From assembly GCA_026874595.1 (NCBI GenBank), contig CM049309.1:3816076-3880075 (forward strand): DNA of 64,000 nt, written 5' to 3'. The first letter of the stretch is position 1. Each line of letters starts with the position of its first letter. This document shows, one piece after another, positions 10,508 to 23,561 of the stretch. The translations under genes were made by a program, and so were the position numbers. The notes below the pieces were generated by a model that searched no databases, had not been told where the DNA came from, and was given only the letters and a program-made list of their open reading frames with translations. This DNA is from Sipunculus nudus. Its lineage: Eukaryota; Annelida; Sipuncula; Golfingiida; Sipunculidae.

Positions 10508-11500
10508 ATTGGGGCCGTATAACAAATGGTTTATGGTGCCCGGGCTATCTCTACCATTTAACACAGTGATCGGCAGGAACCTTATTACAGGGTTTACTTC
10601 TGGGCCACATAACATGGTATTCATACTCGCAGTATAAAAGGGATTCACTTGGGCCATATAAGAAAGTATGCATCTTGGCCACACAACAAGAAATTCACCT
10701 TGGCCATATAACAAAAGGTCCATCTCGGCCATATAACAGCGTATTCACACGGGCCATATCACGGAGTTTTCTTCTGAGTTAAATAGCAATGTACTCACGT
10801 GGGCCATATAAAATCGGATTCAGCGGGGTCGTATAAAAATTTAGTTTACTCTGCCATAATATAAGATGTCTAACTCGGCGTTATCATATGGAATTCACCC
10901 GCCACGTATAACATAGTATTATTTGGGCCATATAATAATGTTTACCTAAGTGCCATTTAACCTGGTATTCGTCCGCGCTGTATAAAGGGATTCACTTGGG
11001 CCATATAAGAAAGTATGCATCTGGGCCACATAACAAGATATTCATCTTGGCCATATAACAAGGTTTCAATCTCGGCCATACAACAGCGTATTCACACGGG
11101 CCATATCAAGGGGTTTTCTTCTTATTTAAATAACAATGTACCCACGTGGGCCATATAACATGTATTCACCGGGGTCGTATAAAAAGAAAGTTTTCTTGGC
11201 CATATATTAAGAAATCCATCTCGGCTTATCATATGGTATTCACTCGCCACGTATAATATAGTATTAATAAGGACCATATAATAATATTTTCATGAGGGCC
11301 ATATATAATAACATGGTATTCGTCCGCTCTGTATAACAAAGTATCCAAATGGGCCATATAACAACGTCTCCATCTGGAACAAGTAACAGGGTATTTGTTT
11401 TGGCTATATATCAATGAATTCACCGGGGCCGTGTAACAAGATTTTCACTAGGGCCAGTATTTTAAGTTTAATTTCGGGCAATATACCAGGGTATCAACAG
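10508..11500. repeat. Minisatellite of unit 2, two sub-blocks
   Basis: Landmark GGCCATATAAGAAAGTATGC at 10,652 and 10,999 (347 bp apart). Confidence 0.9.
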
Positions 11501-14293
11501 GATGGCCGAGCGGGAAGTAATGAAATGTCGGACTTCTCCGTATAAAAATTTCGGAATTGGACATATCAGGAAGTTCTCCCTTGGCTTCCACAAGATGTCC
11601 GTAGTATCCCTATGTATAAATAAAATCTTTCAATGGAATTTAAAAAAAAATAGGGAAATGACTGCAAACACAAATTAAAATTTGAAACATATATTAGAAC
11701 AGCAGCATTCTCATCACGATCCCTGAGGGTTGAACGTCGAATTTATCAGTAAATAATCTACCTCCTCCGGTATGATAAAGGTCCTGTTGTCCACAGCATC
11801 CTCTAAGAAGCACCTACTGTCCCTCACTGTCTTCAGTCCTCTCCGGCTAAGGGGGTAACCGTATTGATCCCACTAACTGCGGAGATCCGTCCGGACGGTT
11901 TTTCAGGAATAGCCCCCCGCGAATTCCCTGTGACCTATGGACGGCTCAGAACCGAATATTACCACATCTCCCTGATTGTGCTCCACACTCACCATAAACA
12001 AAACAAACACAGGAAGAGAATTGAGATATTGCAGTTTCATAATAATACTTATCTCGATTTTATGAATCTAAAGAATTCCGAGAATGTGTTTGTGTGTATA
12101 AAACGCATTATTATGTAATTTTAGCTAAATTTGACTAACCGTAGTCCATGATCTTCCTTAATACTTTTTGGTTTCACGAAGAGATACGTAAATCCGCTGT
12201 AAAATCGGGCTTCGTACAACTTACAAGTCCATGATCGCCTTGTTTCACTGAAACTGAGACAAGAATGACCGGGTTGCTAACGTGACGACAATAGCAACAC
12301 CACCGATTCAATGACGTCATGATGTTTTAATCTTCAAACGTTCGTCTAGTAATACGTAATACTGAGTGTTAAATGATGTCATTAATTTTAACTTGCAGAG
12401 TGAATGTGTTTGGGGGTTCATAGGGTGCTTAGTTACGAGCTCAGACCGCAGATGGCGACACCTGACGTAAACAGCAATTTTGTGACGTATTTTTCATCGG
12501 CATGGGCGTAGACAACGTATTGCCACGTGGGTTAGTCATGTAATGTGAGGATTGCATGCGGAACAGAGACTGGACCCTGTTATGATTTGGAGCAGTTCCC
12601 GAGACCAGGGAGCAGGCGGTCCTGGCATCTGGTGCACGCTGGCCGGAACATTAACCAAAGAATGAATGGAAAACGTGGCATCGTGTCCCTTCTAAAATAC
12701 AATATAATATAATTAGTGTCTGAACAATAGAACACAGACACAAAGTCGGAGGATTATGTTGTGTATATACATTATATAAGGATAAAACAAACGTACGTTA
12801 GTTTCTCATAAACCGCCCGCATGAATTTTCAGAGTGGATTCAAAATTGTCCCCGATCATATCAAATTTAAATAAAAAAAATATCATGAAATATATTAATT
12901 TAAGAAGCGGGTCGGCAATGATTTCTAGAAGAAGCGGCCAAGAAACAAAACTTTTTTTGGCCTAATGTTAACATTAAAAACACTTTTGAATATTTATTAA
13001 AAAAATTAAAAATATAATTAAAAAATTATATTAAAAAAAATTAAAATGTACATAACCGAGTCATGTGATGGGTTGTTTTTTTATGTTTTTATTGTCCCCG
13101 TTAAACACGACTGTTCTGCAACAAATCGACCGAACGGCTGATGAACGACCTGGACATAAATAAGGGGCCGTATAAGATTAAGCGGTCTACCAAATCGTAT
13201 TAAACAAGAGTTCAGTCTGGCTGTGGCCAAAATTACCTGAATCGCATCAAAAAAGAAAATTGGCAGAATGACATTATATTCTACAGACTGTTTCAAACAG
13301 GTTTTCTAGGTTATTGGGGCCTTATAACAAATGGTTTATGGTGCCCGGGCTATCTCTGCTATTTAACACAGTGATCGGCAGGAACCTTATTACAGGGTTT
13401 ACTTCTGGGCCACATAACATGGTATTCATACTCGAAGTATAAAAGAGGTTTCACTTGGGCCATATCAGAAAGTATGCATCTTGGTCACACGACAAGAAAT
13501 TCACCTTGGCCATATAACAAAAGGTCCATCTCGGCCATTCAACAGCGTATTCACACGGGCCATATCACGGAGTTTTCTTCTTAGTTAAATAGCAATGTAC
13601 TCACGTGGGCCATATAAAATCGGATTCAGCGGGGTCGTATAAAAAGTTAGTTTCCTCTGCCATAATATAAGGTGTCCAACTCGGCGTTATCATATGGAAT
13701 TCAACCGCCACGTATAACATAGTATTATTTGGGCAATATAATAATGTTTACATAAGAGCCATATAACCTGGTATTCGTCCGCGCTGTATAAAGGGATTCA
13801 CTTGGGCCATATAAGAAAGTATGCATCTGGGCCACATAACAAGATATTCATTTTGGCCATATAACAAGGTTTCAATCTCGGCCATACAACAGCGTATTCA
13901 CACGGGTTTTCTTCTTAGTTAAATAACAATGTACCCACGTGGGCCATATAACTTGTATTCACCAGGGTCGTATAAAAAGAAAGTTTCCTTGGCCATATAT
14001 TAAGAAATCCATCTCGGCTTATCATATGGTATTCACCCGCCACGTATAATATTGTATTAATAAGGACCATGAAATAATATTTTCATGAGGGCCATATATA
14101 ATAACATGGTATTCGTCCGCTCCGTATAACAAAGTATCCAAATGGGCCATATAACAACGTCTCAATCTGGACCATGTAACAGGGTATTTGTTTTGGCCAT
14201 ATATCAAGGAATTCACCGTGGCCGTGTAACAAGATTTTCACTAGGGCCAGTATTTTAAGTTTAATTTCGGGCAATATACCAGGGTATCAACAG
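11501..14293 (+). repeat. Macrosatellite unit 3 (2,793 bp), with internal deletion
   Basis: Two sub-blocks, but about 440 bp shorter than standard. At about 12,587 TTATGATTTG runs straight into GAGCAGTTCCCGAG, so the segment that should contain GCTGCTGCAAGCG, GAGAGCAAACATATG and the whole T/G tract is missing. It belongs to a second subtype (GTGTCCCTTCTAAAATAC and AAACCGCCCGCATG, instead of GTGTCCCGGCTAAAATAC and GCACCGCGCGCGTG). The same deletion with the same junction occurs in unit 5. Confidence 0.9.
13311..14293. repeat. Minisatellite of unit 3, two sub-blocks
   Basis: Landmarks at 13,458 (variant CATATCAGAAAG) and 13,805. One monomer near 13,900 is shortened (CACGGGTTTTCTTC). Confidence 0.9.
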
Positions 14294-15763
14294 GATGGCC
14301 GAACGGGAAGTAATGAAATGTCGGACTTCTCCGTATAAAAGTGCCGGAATTGGACATATCAGGAAGTTCTCCCTTGGCTACCACAAGATGTCCGTAGTAT
14401 CCCTAAGTATAAATAAAATCTTTCAATGGAATTTAAAAAAAAATAGGGAAATGACTGCAAACACAAATTAAAATTTGAAACATATATTAGAACAGCAGCA
14501 TTCTCATCACGATCCCTGAGGGTTGAACGTCGAATTTATCAGTAAATAATCTACCCCCTCCGGTATGATAAAGGTCCTGTTGTCCACAGCATCCTCTAAG
14601 AAGCACCTACTGTCCCTCACTGTCTTCAGTCCTCTCCGGCTAAGGGGGTAAGCGTATTGATCCCACTAACTGCGGAGATCCGTCCGGACGGTTTTTCAGG
14701 AATAGCCCCCCGCGAATTCCCTGTGACCTATGGCAGCTCAGAACCGAATATTACCACATCTCCCTGATTGTGCTCCACACTCACCATAAACAAAACAAAC
14801 ACAGGAAGAGAATTGAGATATTGCAGTTTCATAATAATACTTATCTCGATTTTATGAATCTAAAGAATTCCGAGAAAGTGTTTGTGTGTATAAAACGCAT
14901 TATTATGTAATTTTAGCTAAATTTGACTAACCGTAGTCCATGATCTTCCTTAATACTTTTTGGTTTCACGAAGAGATACGTAAATCCGCTGTAAAATCGG
15001 GCTTCGTACAACTTACAAGTCCATGATCGCCTTGTTTCACTGAAACTGAGACAAGAATGACCGGGTTGCTAACGTGACGACAATAGCAACACCACCGATT
15101 CAATGACGTCATGATGTTTTAATCTTCAAACGTTCGGCTAGTAATACGTAATACTGAGTGTTAAATGATGTCATTAATTTTACCTTGCAGAGTGAATGTG
15201 TTTGGGGGTTCATAGGGTGCTTAGTTACGAGCCCAGACCGCAGATGGCGACACCTGACGTAAACAGCAATTTTGTGACGCATTTTTCATCGGCATGGGCG
15301 TAGACAACGTATTGCCACGTGGGTTTGTTATGTGATGTGAGGATTGCATGCGGAACAGAGACTGGGCCCTGTCATGATTTGCTGCTGCAAGCGTATTGTT
15401 ACGGACAGTATATTTAGAAAATAATAAAATACTGCAATGTATATTGTTTTTATTCATTTTGGAATATTTTAGTGAAATCACTGCAGAGTTGAGAGCAAAC
15501 ATATGTGCTGACAGATTTTATAACAAAGCAAATGACCTCGTACATTTCTTCGAAAAATAAAGAGAAAATATATTTCAAACAAGGATATCTAATCGGATTT
15601 GCGATTCGTCAGGTTCAATCGATCGATCTTCATAAAAATCAACTTTAAATGCAATACCTTGTTAAATCTGAAAAAAAACTCAAATGACGTGTGATTGCTT
15701 TATTATAATCAAGTGTTATAGATGATGTTTGAATACATTTATTCACAGATCCGAGGGTGGGTA

Positions 15764-15808
15764 TTTTTTTTTTTTTTTTCGAAAAGGCCGGGTGGGGGGG
15801 GGGGGGGG
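15764..15808. repeat. Poly(dT)/poly(dG) tract of unit 4
   Basis: 16 T, a 14-base spacer, 15 G. Confidence 0.9.
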
Positions 15809-16284
15809 AGCAGTTCCCGAGACCAGGGAGCAGGCGGTCCTGGCATCTGGTGCACGCTGGCCGGAACGTTAACCAAAGAATGAATGGAAAACGTGGCATC
15901 GTGTCCCGGCTAAAATACAATATAATACAATAAGTGTCTTAACAATAGAACACAGACACAAAGTCGGAGGTTTATGTTGTGTATATACATTATATAAGGA
16001 TAAAGCAAACGTACGTTAGTTTCTCATGCACCGCGCGCGTGAATTTTTAAAGTGGGTTCAAAACTGTCCCCGATTATATCAAATTTTAATTTTAAAAAAT
16101 CATGAAATATATTAATTTATGAAGCGGGTCGGCAATGATTTCTAGAAGAAGCGCCCAAGAAACCAAACTTTTTTGGCCTAATGTTAACATTAAAAAAACT
16201 GTTGAATATTTATTAAAAAATTAAAAATATAATTCAAAAATTATATAAAAAAAATGAAAATGTACATAACCGAGTTATGTGATG

Positions 16285-16317
<33 letters not shown>

Positions 16318-16543
16318 GTTTTTATTGTCCCCGTTAAACACGACTGTTCTGCCACAAATGGACCGAACGGCTGATGAACGACCTGGACATAAATAAGGGG
16401 CCGTTTAAGAATAAGCGGTCTACCAAATCGTATTAAACAAGAGTTCAGTCTGGCTGTGGCCCAAATTACCTGAATCGCATCAAAAAAGAAAATTGGCAGA
16501 ATGACATTATATTCTACAGGCTGTTTCAAACAGGTTTTCCAGG

Positions 16544-17538
16544 TTATTGGGGCCGTATAACAAATGGTTTATGGTGCCCGGGCTATCTCTACCATTTAAC
16601 ACAGTGATCGGCAGGAACCTTATTACAGGGTTTACTTCTGGGCCACATAACATGGTATTCATACTCGCAGTATAAAAGGGATTCACTTGGGCCATATAAG
16701 AAAGTATGCATCTTGGCCACACAACAAGAAATTCACCTTGGCCATATAACAAAAGGTCCATCTCGGCCATATAACAGCGTATTCACACGGGCCATATCAC
16801 GGAGTTTTCTTCTGAGTTAAATAGCAATGTACTCACGTGGGCCATATAAAATCGGATTCAGCGGGGTCGTATAAAAATTTAGTTTACTCTGCCATAATAT
16901 AAGATGTCTAACTCGGCGTTATCATATGGAATTCACCCGCCACGTATAACATAGTATTATTTGGGCCATATAATAATGTTTACCTAAGTGCCATTTAACC
17001 TGGTATTCGTCCGCGCTGTATAAAGGGATTCACTTGGGCCATATAAGAAAGTATGCATCTGGGCCACATAACAAGATATTCATCTTGGCCATATAACAAG
17101 GTTTCAATCTCGGCCATACAACAGCGTATTCACACGGGCCATATCAAGGGGTTTTCTTCTTATTTAAATAACAATGTACCCACGTGGGCCATATAACATG
17201 TATTCACCGGGGTCGTATAAAAAGAAAGTTTTCTTGGCCATATATTAAGAAATCCATCTCGGCTTATCATATGGTATTCACTCGCCACGTATAATATAGT
17301 ATTAATAAGGACCATATAATAATATTTTCATGAGGGCCATATATAATAACATGGTATTCGTCCGCTCTGTATAACAAAGTATCCAAATGGGCCATATAAC
17401 AACGTCTCCATCTGGAACAAGTAACAGGGTATTTGTTTTGGCTATATATCAATGAATTCACCGGGGCCGTGTAACAAGATTTTCACTAGGGCCAGTATTT
17501 TAAGTTTAATTTCGGGCAATATACCAGGGTATCAACAG
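16544..17538. repeat. Minisatellite of unit 4, two sub-blocks
   Basis: Landmarks at 16,690 and 17,037. Confidence 0.9.
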
Positions 17539-20331
17539 GATGGCCGAGCGGGAAGTAATGAAATGTCGGACTTCTCCGTATAAAAATTTCGGAATTGGAC
17601 ATATCAGGAAGTTCTCCCTTGGCTTCCACAAGATGTCCGTAGTATCCCTATGTATAAATAAAATCTTTCAATGGAATTTAAAAAAAAATAGGGAGATGAC
17701 TGCAAACACAAATTTAAATTTGAAACATATATTAGAACAGCAGCATTCTCATCACGATCCCTGAGGGTTGAACGTCGAATTTATCAGTAAATAATCTACC
17801 TCCTCCGGTATGATAAAGGTCCTGTTGTCCACAGCATCCTCTAAGAAGCACCTACTGTCCCTCACTGTCTTCAGTCCTCTCCGGCTAAGGGGGTAACCGT
17901 ATTGATCCCACTAACTGCGGAGATCCGTCCGGACGGTTTTTCAGGAATAGCCCCCCGCGAATTCCCTGTGACCTATGGACGGCTCAGAACCGAATATTAC
18001 CACATCTCCCTGATTGTGCTCCACACTCACCATAAACAAAACAAACACAGGAAGAGAATTGAGATATTGCAGTTTCATAATAATACTTATCTCGATTTTA
18101 TGAATCTAAAGAATTCCGAGAATGTGTTTGTGTGTATAAAACGCATTATTATGTAATTTTAGCTAAATTTGACTAACCGTAGTCCATGATCTTCCTTAAT
18201 ACTTTTTGGTTTCACGAAGAGATACGTAAATCCGCTGTAAAATCGGGCTTCGTACAACTTACAAGTCCATGATCGCCTTGTTTCACTGAAACTGAGACAA
18301 GAATGACCGGGTTGCTAACGTGACGACAATAGCAACACCACCGATTCAATGACGTCATGATGTTTTAATCTTCAAACGTTCGTCTAGTAATACGTAATAC
18401 TGAGTGTTAAATGATGTCATTAATTTTAACTTGCAGAGTGAATGTGTTTGGGGGTTCATAGGGTGCTTAGTTACGAGCTCAGACCGCAGATGGCGACACC
18501 TGACGTAAACAGCAATTTTGTGACGTATTTTTCATCGGCATGGGCGTAGACAACGTATTGCCACGTGGGTTAGTCATGTAATGTGAGGATTGCATGCGGA
18601 ACAGAGACTGGACCCTGTTATGATTTGGAGCAGTTCCCGAGACCAGGGAGCAGGCGGTCCTGGCATCTGGTGCACGCTGGCCGGAACATTAACCAAAGAA
18701 TGAATGGAAAACGTGGCATCGTGTCCCTTCTAAAATACAATATAATATAATTAGTGTCTGAACAATAGAACACAGACACAAAGTCGGAGGATTATGTTGT
18801 GTATATACATTATATAAGGATAAAACAAACGTACGTTAGTTTCTCATAAACCGCCCGCATGAATTTTCAGAGTGGATTCAAAATTGTCCCCGATCATATC
18901 AAATTTAAATAAAAAAAATATCATGAAATATATTAATTTAAGAAGCGGGTCGGCAATGATTTCTAGAAGAAGCGGCCAAGAAACAAAACTTTTTTTGGCC
19001 TAATGTTAACATTAAAAACACTTTTGAATATTTATTAAAAAAATTAAAAATATAATTAAAAAATTATATTAAAAAAAATTAAAATGTACATAACCGAGTC
19101 ATGTGATGGGTTGTTTTTTTATGTTTTTATTGTCCCCGTTAAACACGACTGTTCTGCAACAAATCGACCGAACGGCTGATGAACGACCTGGACATAAATA
19201 AGGGGCCGTATAAGATTAAGCGGTCTACCAAATCGTATTAAACAAGAGTTCAGTCTGGCTGTGGCCAAAATTACCTGAATCGCATCAAAAAAGAAAATTG
19301 GCAGAATGACATTATATTCTACAGACTGTTTCAAACAGGTTTTCTAGGTTATTGGGGCCTTATAACAAATGGTTTATGGTGCCCGGGCTATCTCTGCTAT
19401 TTAACACAGTGATCGGCAGGAACCTTATTACAGGGTTTACTTCTGGGCCACATAACATGGTATTCATACTCGAAGTATAAAAGAGGTTTCACTTGGGCCA
19501 TATCAGAAAGTATGCATCTTGGTCACACGACAAGAAATTCACCTTGGCCATATAACAAAAGGTCCATCTCGGCCATTCAACAGCGTATTCACACGGGCCA
19601 TATCACGGAGTTTTCTTCTTAGTTAAATAGCAATGTACTCACGTGGGCCATATAAAATCGGATTCAGCGGGGTCGTATAAAAAGTTAGTTTCCTCTGCCA
19701 TAATATAAGGTGTCCAACTCGGCGTTATCATATGGAATTCAACCGCCACGTATAACATAGTATTATTTGGGCAATATAATAATGTTTACATAAGAGCCAT
19801 ATAACCTGGTATTCGTCCGCGCTGTATAAAGGGATTCACTTGGGCCATATAAGAAAGTATGCATCTGGGCCACATAACAAGATATTCATTTTGGCCATAT
19901 AACAAGGTTTCAATCTCGGCCATACAACAGCGTATTCACACGGGTTTTCTTCTTAGTTAAATAACAATGTACCCACGTGGGCCATATAACTTGTATTCAC
20001 CAGGGTCGTATAAAAAGAAAGTTTCCTTGGCCATATATTAAGAAATCCATCTCGGCTTATCATATGGTATTCACCCGCCACGTATAATATTGTATTAATA
20101 AGGACCATGAAATAATATTTTCATGAGGGCCATATATAATAACATGGTATTCGTCCGCTCCGTATAACAAAGTATCCAAATGGGCCATATAACAACGTCT
20201 CAATCTGGACCATGTAACAGGGTATTTGTTTTGGCCATATATCAAGGAATTCACCGTGGCCGTGTAACAAGATTTTCACTAGGGCCAGTATTTTAAGTTT
20301 AATTTCGGGCAATATACCAGGGTATCAACAG
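17539..20331 (+). repeat. Macrosatellite unit 5 (2,793 bp), with internal deletion
   Basis: A near copy of unit 3 at a distance of 6,038 bp, with the same ~440-bp deletion (junction at about 18,625) and no T/G tract. Scattered single-base differences show it is a separate copy, for example GGGAGATGAC near 17,692 where unit 3 has GGGAAATGAC. Confidence 0.9.
19349..20331. repeat. Minisatellite of unit 5, two sub-blocks
   Basis: Landmarks at 19,496 (variant CATATCAGAAAG) and 19,843. Confidence 0.9.
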
Positions 20332-21802
20332 GATGGCCGAACGGGAAGTAATGAAATGTCGGACTTCTCCGTATAAAAGTGCCGGAATTGGACATATCAG
20401 GAAGTTCTCCCTTGGCTACCACAAGATGTCCGTAGTATCCCTAAGTATAAATAAAATCTTTCAATGGAATTTAAAAAAAAATAGGGAAATGACTGCAAAC
20501 ACAAATTAAAATTTGAAACATATATTAGAACAGCAGCATTCTCATCACGATCCCTGAGGGTTGAACGTCGAATTTATCAGTAAATAATCTACCCCCTCCG
20601 GTATGATAAAGGTCCTGTTGTCCACAGCATCCTCTAAGAAGCACCTACTGTCCCTCACTGTCTTCAGTCCTCTCCGGCTAAGGGGGTAAGCGTATTGATC
20701 CCACTAACTGCGGAGATCCGTCCGGACGGTTTTTCAGGAATAGCCCCCCGCGAATTCCCTGTGACCTATGGCAGCTCAGAACCGAATATTACCACATCTC
20801 CCTGATTGTGCTCCACACTCACCATAAACAAAACAAACACAGGAAGAGAATTGAGATATTGCAGTTTCATAATAATACTTATCTCGATTTTATGAATCTA
20901 AAGAATTCCGAGAATGTGTTTGTGTGTATAAAACGCATTATTATGTAATTTTAGCTAAATTTGACTAACCGTAGTCCATGATCTTCCTTAATTCTTTTTG
21001 GTTTCACGAAGAGATACGTAAATCCGCTGTAAAATCGGGCTTCGTACAACTTACAAGTCCATGATCGCCTTGTTTCACTGAAACTGAGACAAGAATGACC
21101 GGGTTGCTAACGTGACGACAATAGCAACACCACCGATTCAATGACGTCATGATGTTTTAATCTTCAAACGTTTGGCTAGTAATACGTAATACTGAGTGTT
21201 AAATGATGTCATTAATTTTACCTTGCAGAGTGAATGTGTTTGGGGGTTCATAGGGTGCTTAGTTACGAGCCCAGACCGCAGATGGCGACACCTGACGTAA
21301 ACAGCAATTTTGTGACGTATTTTTCATCGGCATGGGCGTAGACAACGTATTGCCACGTGGGTTTGTTATGTGATGTGAGGATTGCATGCGGAACAGAGAC
21401 TGGGCCCTGTCATGATTTGCTGCTGCAAGCGTATTATTACGGACAGTATATTTAGAAAATAATAAAATACTGCAATGTATATTGTTTTTATTCAATTTGG
21501 AATATTTTAGTGAAATCACTGCAGAGTTGAGAGCAAACATATGTGCTGACAGATTTTATAACAAAGCAAATGACCTCGTACATTTCTTGGAAAAATAAAG
21601 AGAAAATATATTTCAAACAAGGATATCTAATCGGATTTGCGATTCGTCAGGTTCAAACGATCGATCTTCATAAAAACCAACTTTAAATGCAATACCTTGT
21701 TAAATCTGAAAAAAAAACTCAAATGACGTGTGATTGCTTTATTATAATCAAGTGTTACAGATGATGTTTGAATACATTTATTCACAGATCCGAGGGTGGG
21801 TA

Positions 21803-21847
21803 TTTTTTTTTTTTTTTAAAGGCCGGGTGGGGGGGGGGGGGGGGGGG
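21803..21847. repeat. Poly(dT)/poly(dG) tract of unit 6
   Basis: 15 T, a short spacer, 19 G. The shortest T tract of the array. Confidence 0.9.
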
Positions 21848-22566
21848 AGCAGTTCCCGAGACCAGGGAGCAGGCGGTCCTGGCATCTGGTGCACGCTGGC
21901 CGGAACGTTAACCAAAGAATGAATGGAAAACGTGGCATCGTGTCCCGGCTAAAATACAATATAATACAATAAGTGTCTTAACAATAGAACACAGACACAA
22001 AGTCGGAGGATTATGTTGTGTATATACATTATATAAGGATAAAGCAAACGTACGTTAGTTTCTCATGCACCGCGCGCGTGAATTTTTAAAGTGGGTTCAA
22101 AACTGTCCCCGATTATATCAAATTTTAATTTTAAAAAATCATGAAATATATTAATTTATGAAGCGGGTCGGCAATGATTTCTAGAAGAAGCGCCCAAGAA
22201 ACCAAACTTTTTTGGCCTAATGTTAACATTAAAAAAACTGTTGAATATTTATTAAAAAATTAAAAATATAATTCAAAAATTATATAAAAAAAATGAAAAT
22301 GTACATAACCGAGTTATGTGATGGGTTTTTTTTTTTTAATGTTTTTATTGTCCCCGTTAAACACGACTGTTCTGCCACAAATGGACCGAACGGCTGATGA
22401 ACGACCTGGACATAAATAAGGGGCCGTATAAGAATAAGCGGTCTACCAAATCGTATTAAACAAGAGTTCAGTCTGGCTGTGGCCCAAATTACCTGAATCG
22501 CATCAAAAAAGAAAATTGGCAGAATGACATTATATTCTACAGGCTGTTTCAAACAGGGTTTCCAGG

Positions 22567-23561
22567 TTATTGGGGCCGTATAACAAATGGTTTATGGTGC
22601 CCGGGCTATCTCTGCCATTTAACACAGTGATCGGCAGGAACCTTATTACAGGGTTTACTTCTGGGCCACATAACATGGTATTCATACTCGCAGTATAAAA
22701 GGGATTCACTTGGGCCATATAAGAAAGTATGCATCTTGGCCACACAACAAGAAATTCACCTTGGCCATATAACAAAAGGTCCATCTCGGCCATATAACAG
22801 CGTATTCACACGGGCCATATCACGGAGTTTTCTTCTGAGTTAAATAGCAATGTACTCACGTGGGCCATATAAAATCGGATTCAGCGGGGTCGTATAAAAA
22901 TTTAGTTTACTCTGCCATAATATAAGATGTCTAACTCGGCGTTATCATATGGAATTCACCCGCCACGTATAACATAGTATTATTTGGGCCATATAATAAT
23001 GTTTACCTAAGTTCCATATAACCTGGTATTCGTCCGCGCTGTATAAAGGGATTCACTTGGGCCATATAAGAAAGTATGCATCTGGGCCACATAACAAGAT
23101 ATTCATCTTGGCCATATAATAAGGTTTCAATCTCGGCCATACAACAGCGTATTCACACGGGCCATATCAAGGGGTTTTCTTCTTAGTTAAATAACAATGT
23201 ACCCACGTGGGCCATATAACATGTATTCACCAGGGTCGTATAAAAAGAAAGTTTCCTTGGCCATATATTAAGAAATCCATCTCGGCTTATCATATGGTAT
23301 TCACCCGCCACGTATAATATTGTATTAATAAGGACCATATAATAATATTTTCATGAGGGCCATATATAATAACATGGTATTCGTCCGCTCCGTATAACAA
23401 AGTATCCAAATGGGCCATATAACAACGCCTCAATCTGGACCATGTAACAGGGTATTTGTTTTGGCCATATATCAAGGAATTCACCGTGGCCGTGTAACAA
23501 GATTTTCACTAGGGCCAGTATTTTAAGTTTAATTTCGGGCAATATACCAGGGTATCAACAG
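22567..23561. repeat. Minisatellite of unit 6, two sub-blocks
   Basis: Landmarks at 22,713 and 23,060. Confidence 0.9.

Larger units (their letters stand above)
8253..11500 (+). repeat. Macrosatellite unit 2 (3,248 bp)
   Basis: Standard layout with two minisatellite sub-blocks. The T tract is at 9722-9737 (16) and the G tract at 9752-9770 (19). A second T run of 28 lies at 10249-10276, before the GTCCCCGTTAAACACGACTG stretch. It forms, with unit 3, the first half of a ~6,038-bp tandem dimer and is nearly identical to unit 4 from about 8,420 on. Its start differs from unit 4 (GAGCGG instead of GAACGG; AAATTTCGG instead of GTGCCGG). Confidence 0.9.
14294..17538 (+). repeat. Macrosatellite unit 4 (3,245 bp)
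   Basis: A near copy of unit 2, 6.04 kb downstream. T tract 15764-15779 (16), G tract 15794-15808 (15), second T run 16287-16314 (28). Its first ~570 bp match unit 6 instead (GATGGCCGAACGG). Confidence 0.9.
20332..23561 (+). repeat. Macrosatellite unit 6 (3,230 bp)
   Basis: Standard layout. Its left part (to about 20,900) continues the similarity to unit 4. The T tract 21803-21817 (15) runs into AAAGGCCGGGT without the usual CGA, and the G tract is 21829-21847 (19). Confidence 0.9.

Noticed and set aside
10469-10732. An 87-codon minus-strand frame and other frames with repeated YGP/YMAQV-like peptides.
   Set aside because: They translate the 25-bp minisatellite. The period is not a multiple of three, so the same peptide appears in all frames. 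The lack of stops is a property of the monomer.
11864-12118. A plus-strand 84-codon frame with the peptide PDGFSGIAPR, which faintly recalls a dUTPase-type motif.
   Set aside because: It starts with TTG, other units have a one-base indel (GGCAGCTC against GGACGGCTC) that breaks the frame, no further dUTPase motifs line up, and the similarity is too short to count.
13081-13296. A 71-codon minus-strand frame conserved in every unit (also near 10,237, 16,275, 32,838, 45,813).
   Set aside because: Present in all units through homogenisation. No known domain, no promoter evidence, and start and length vary with the T run beside it.
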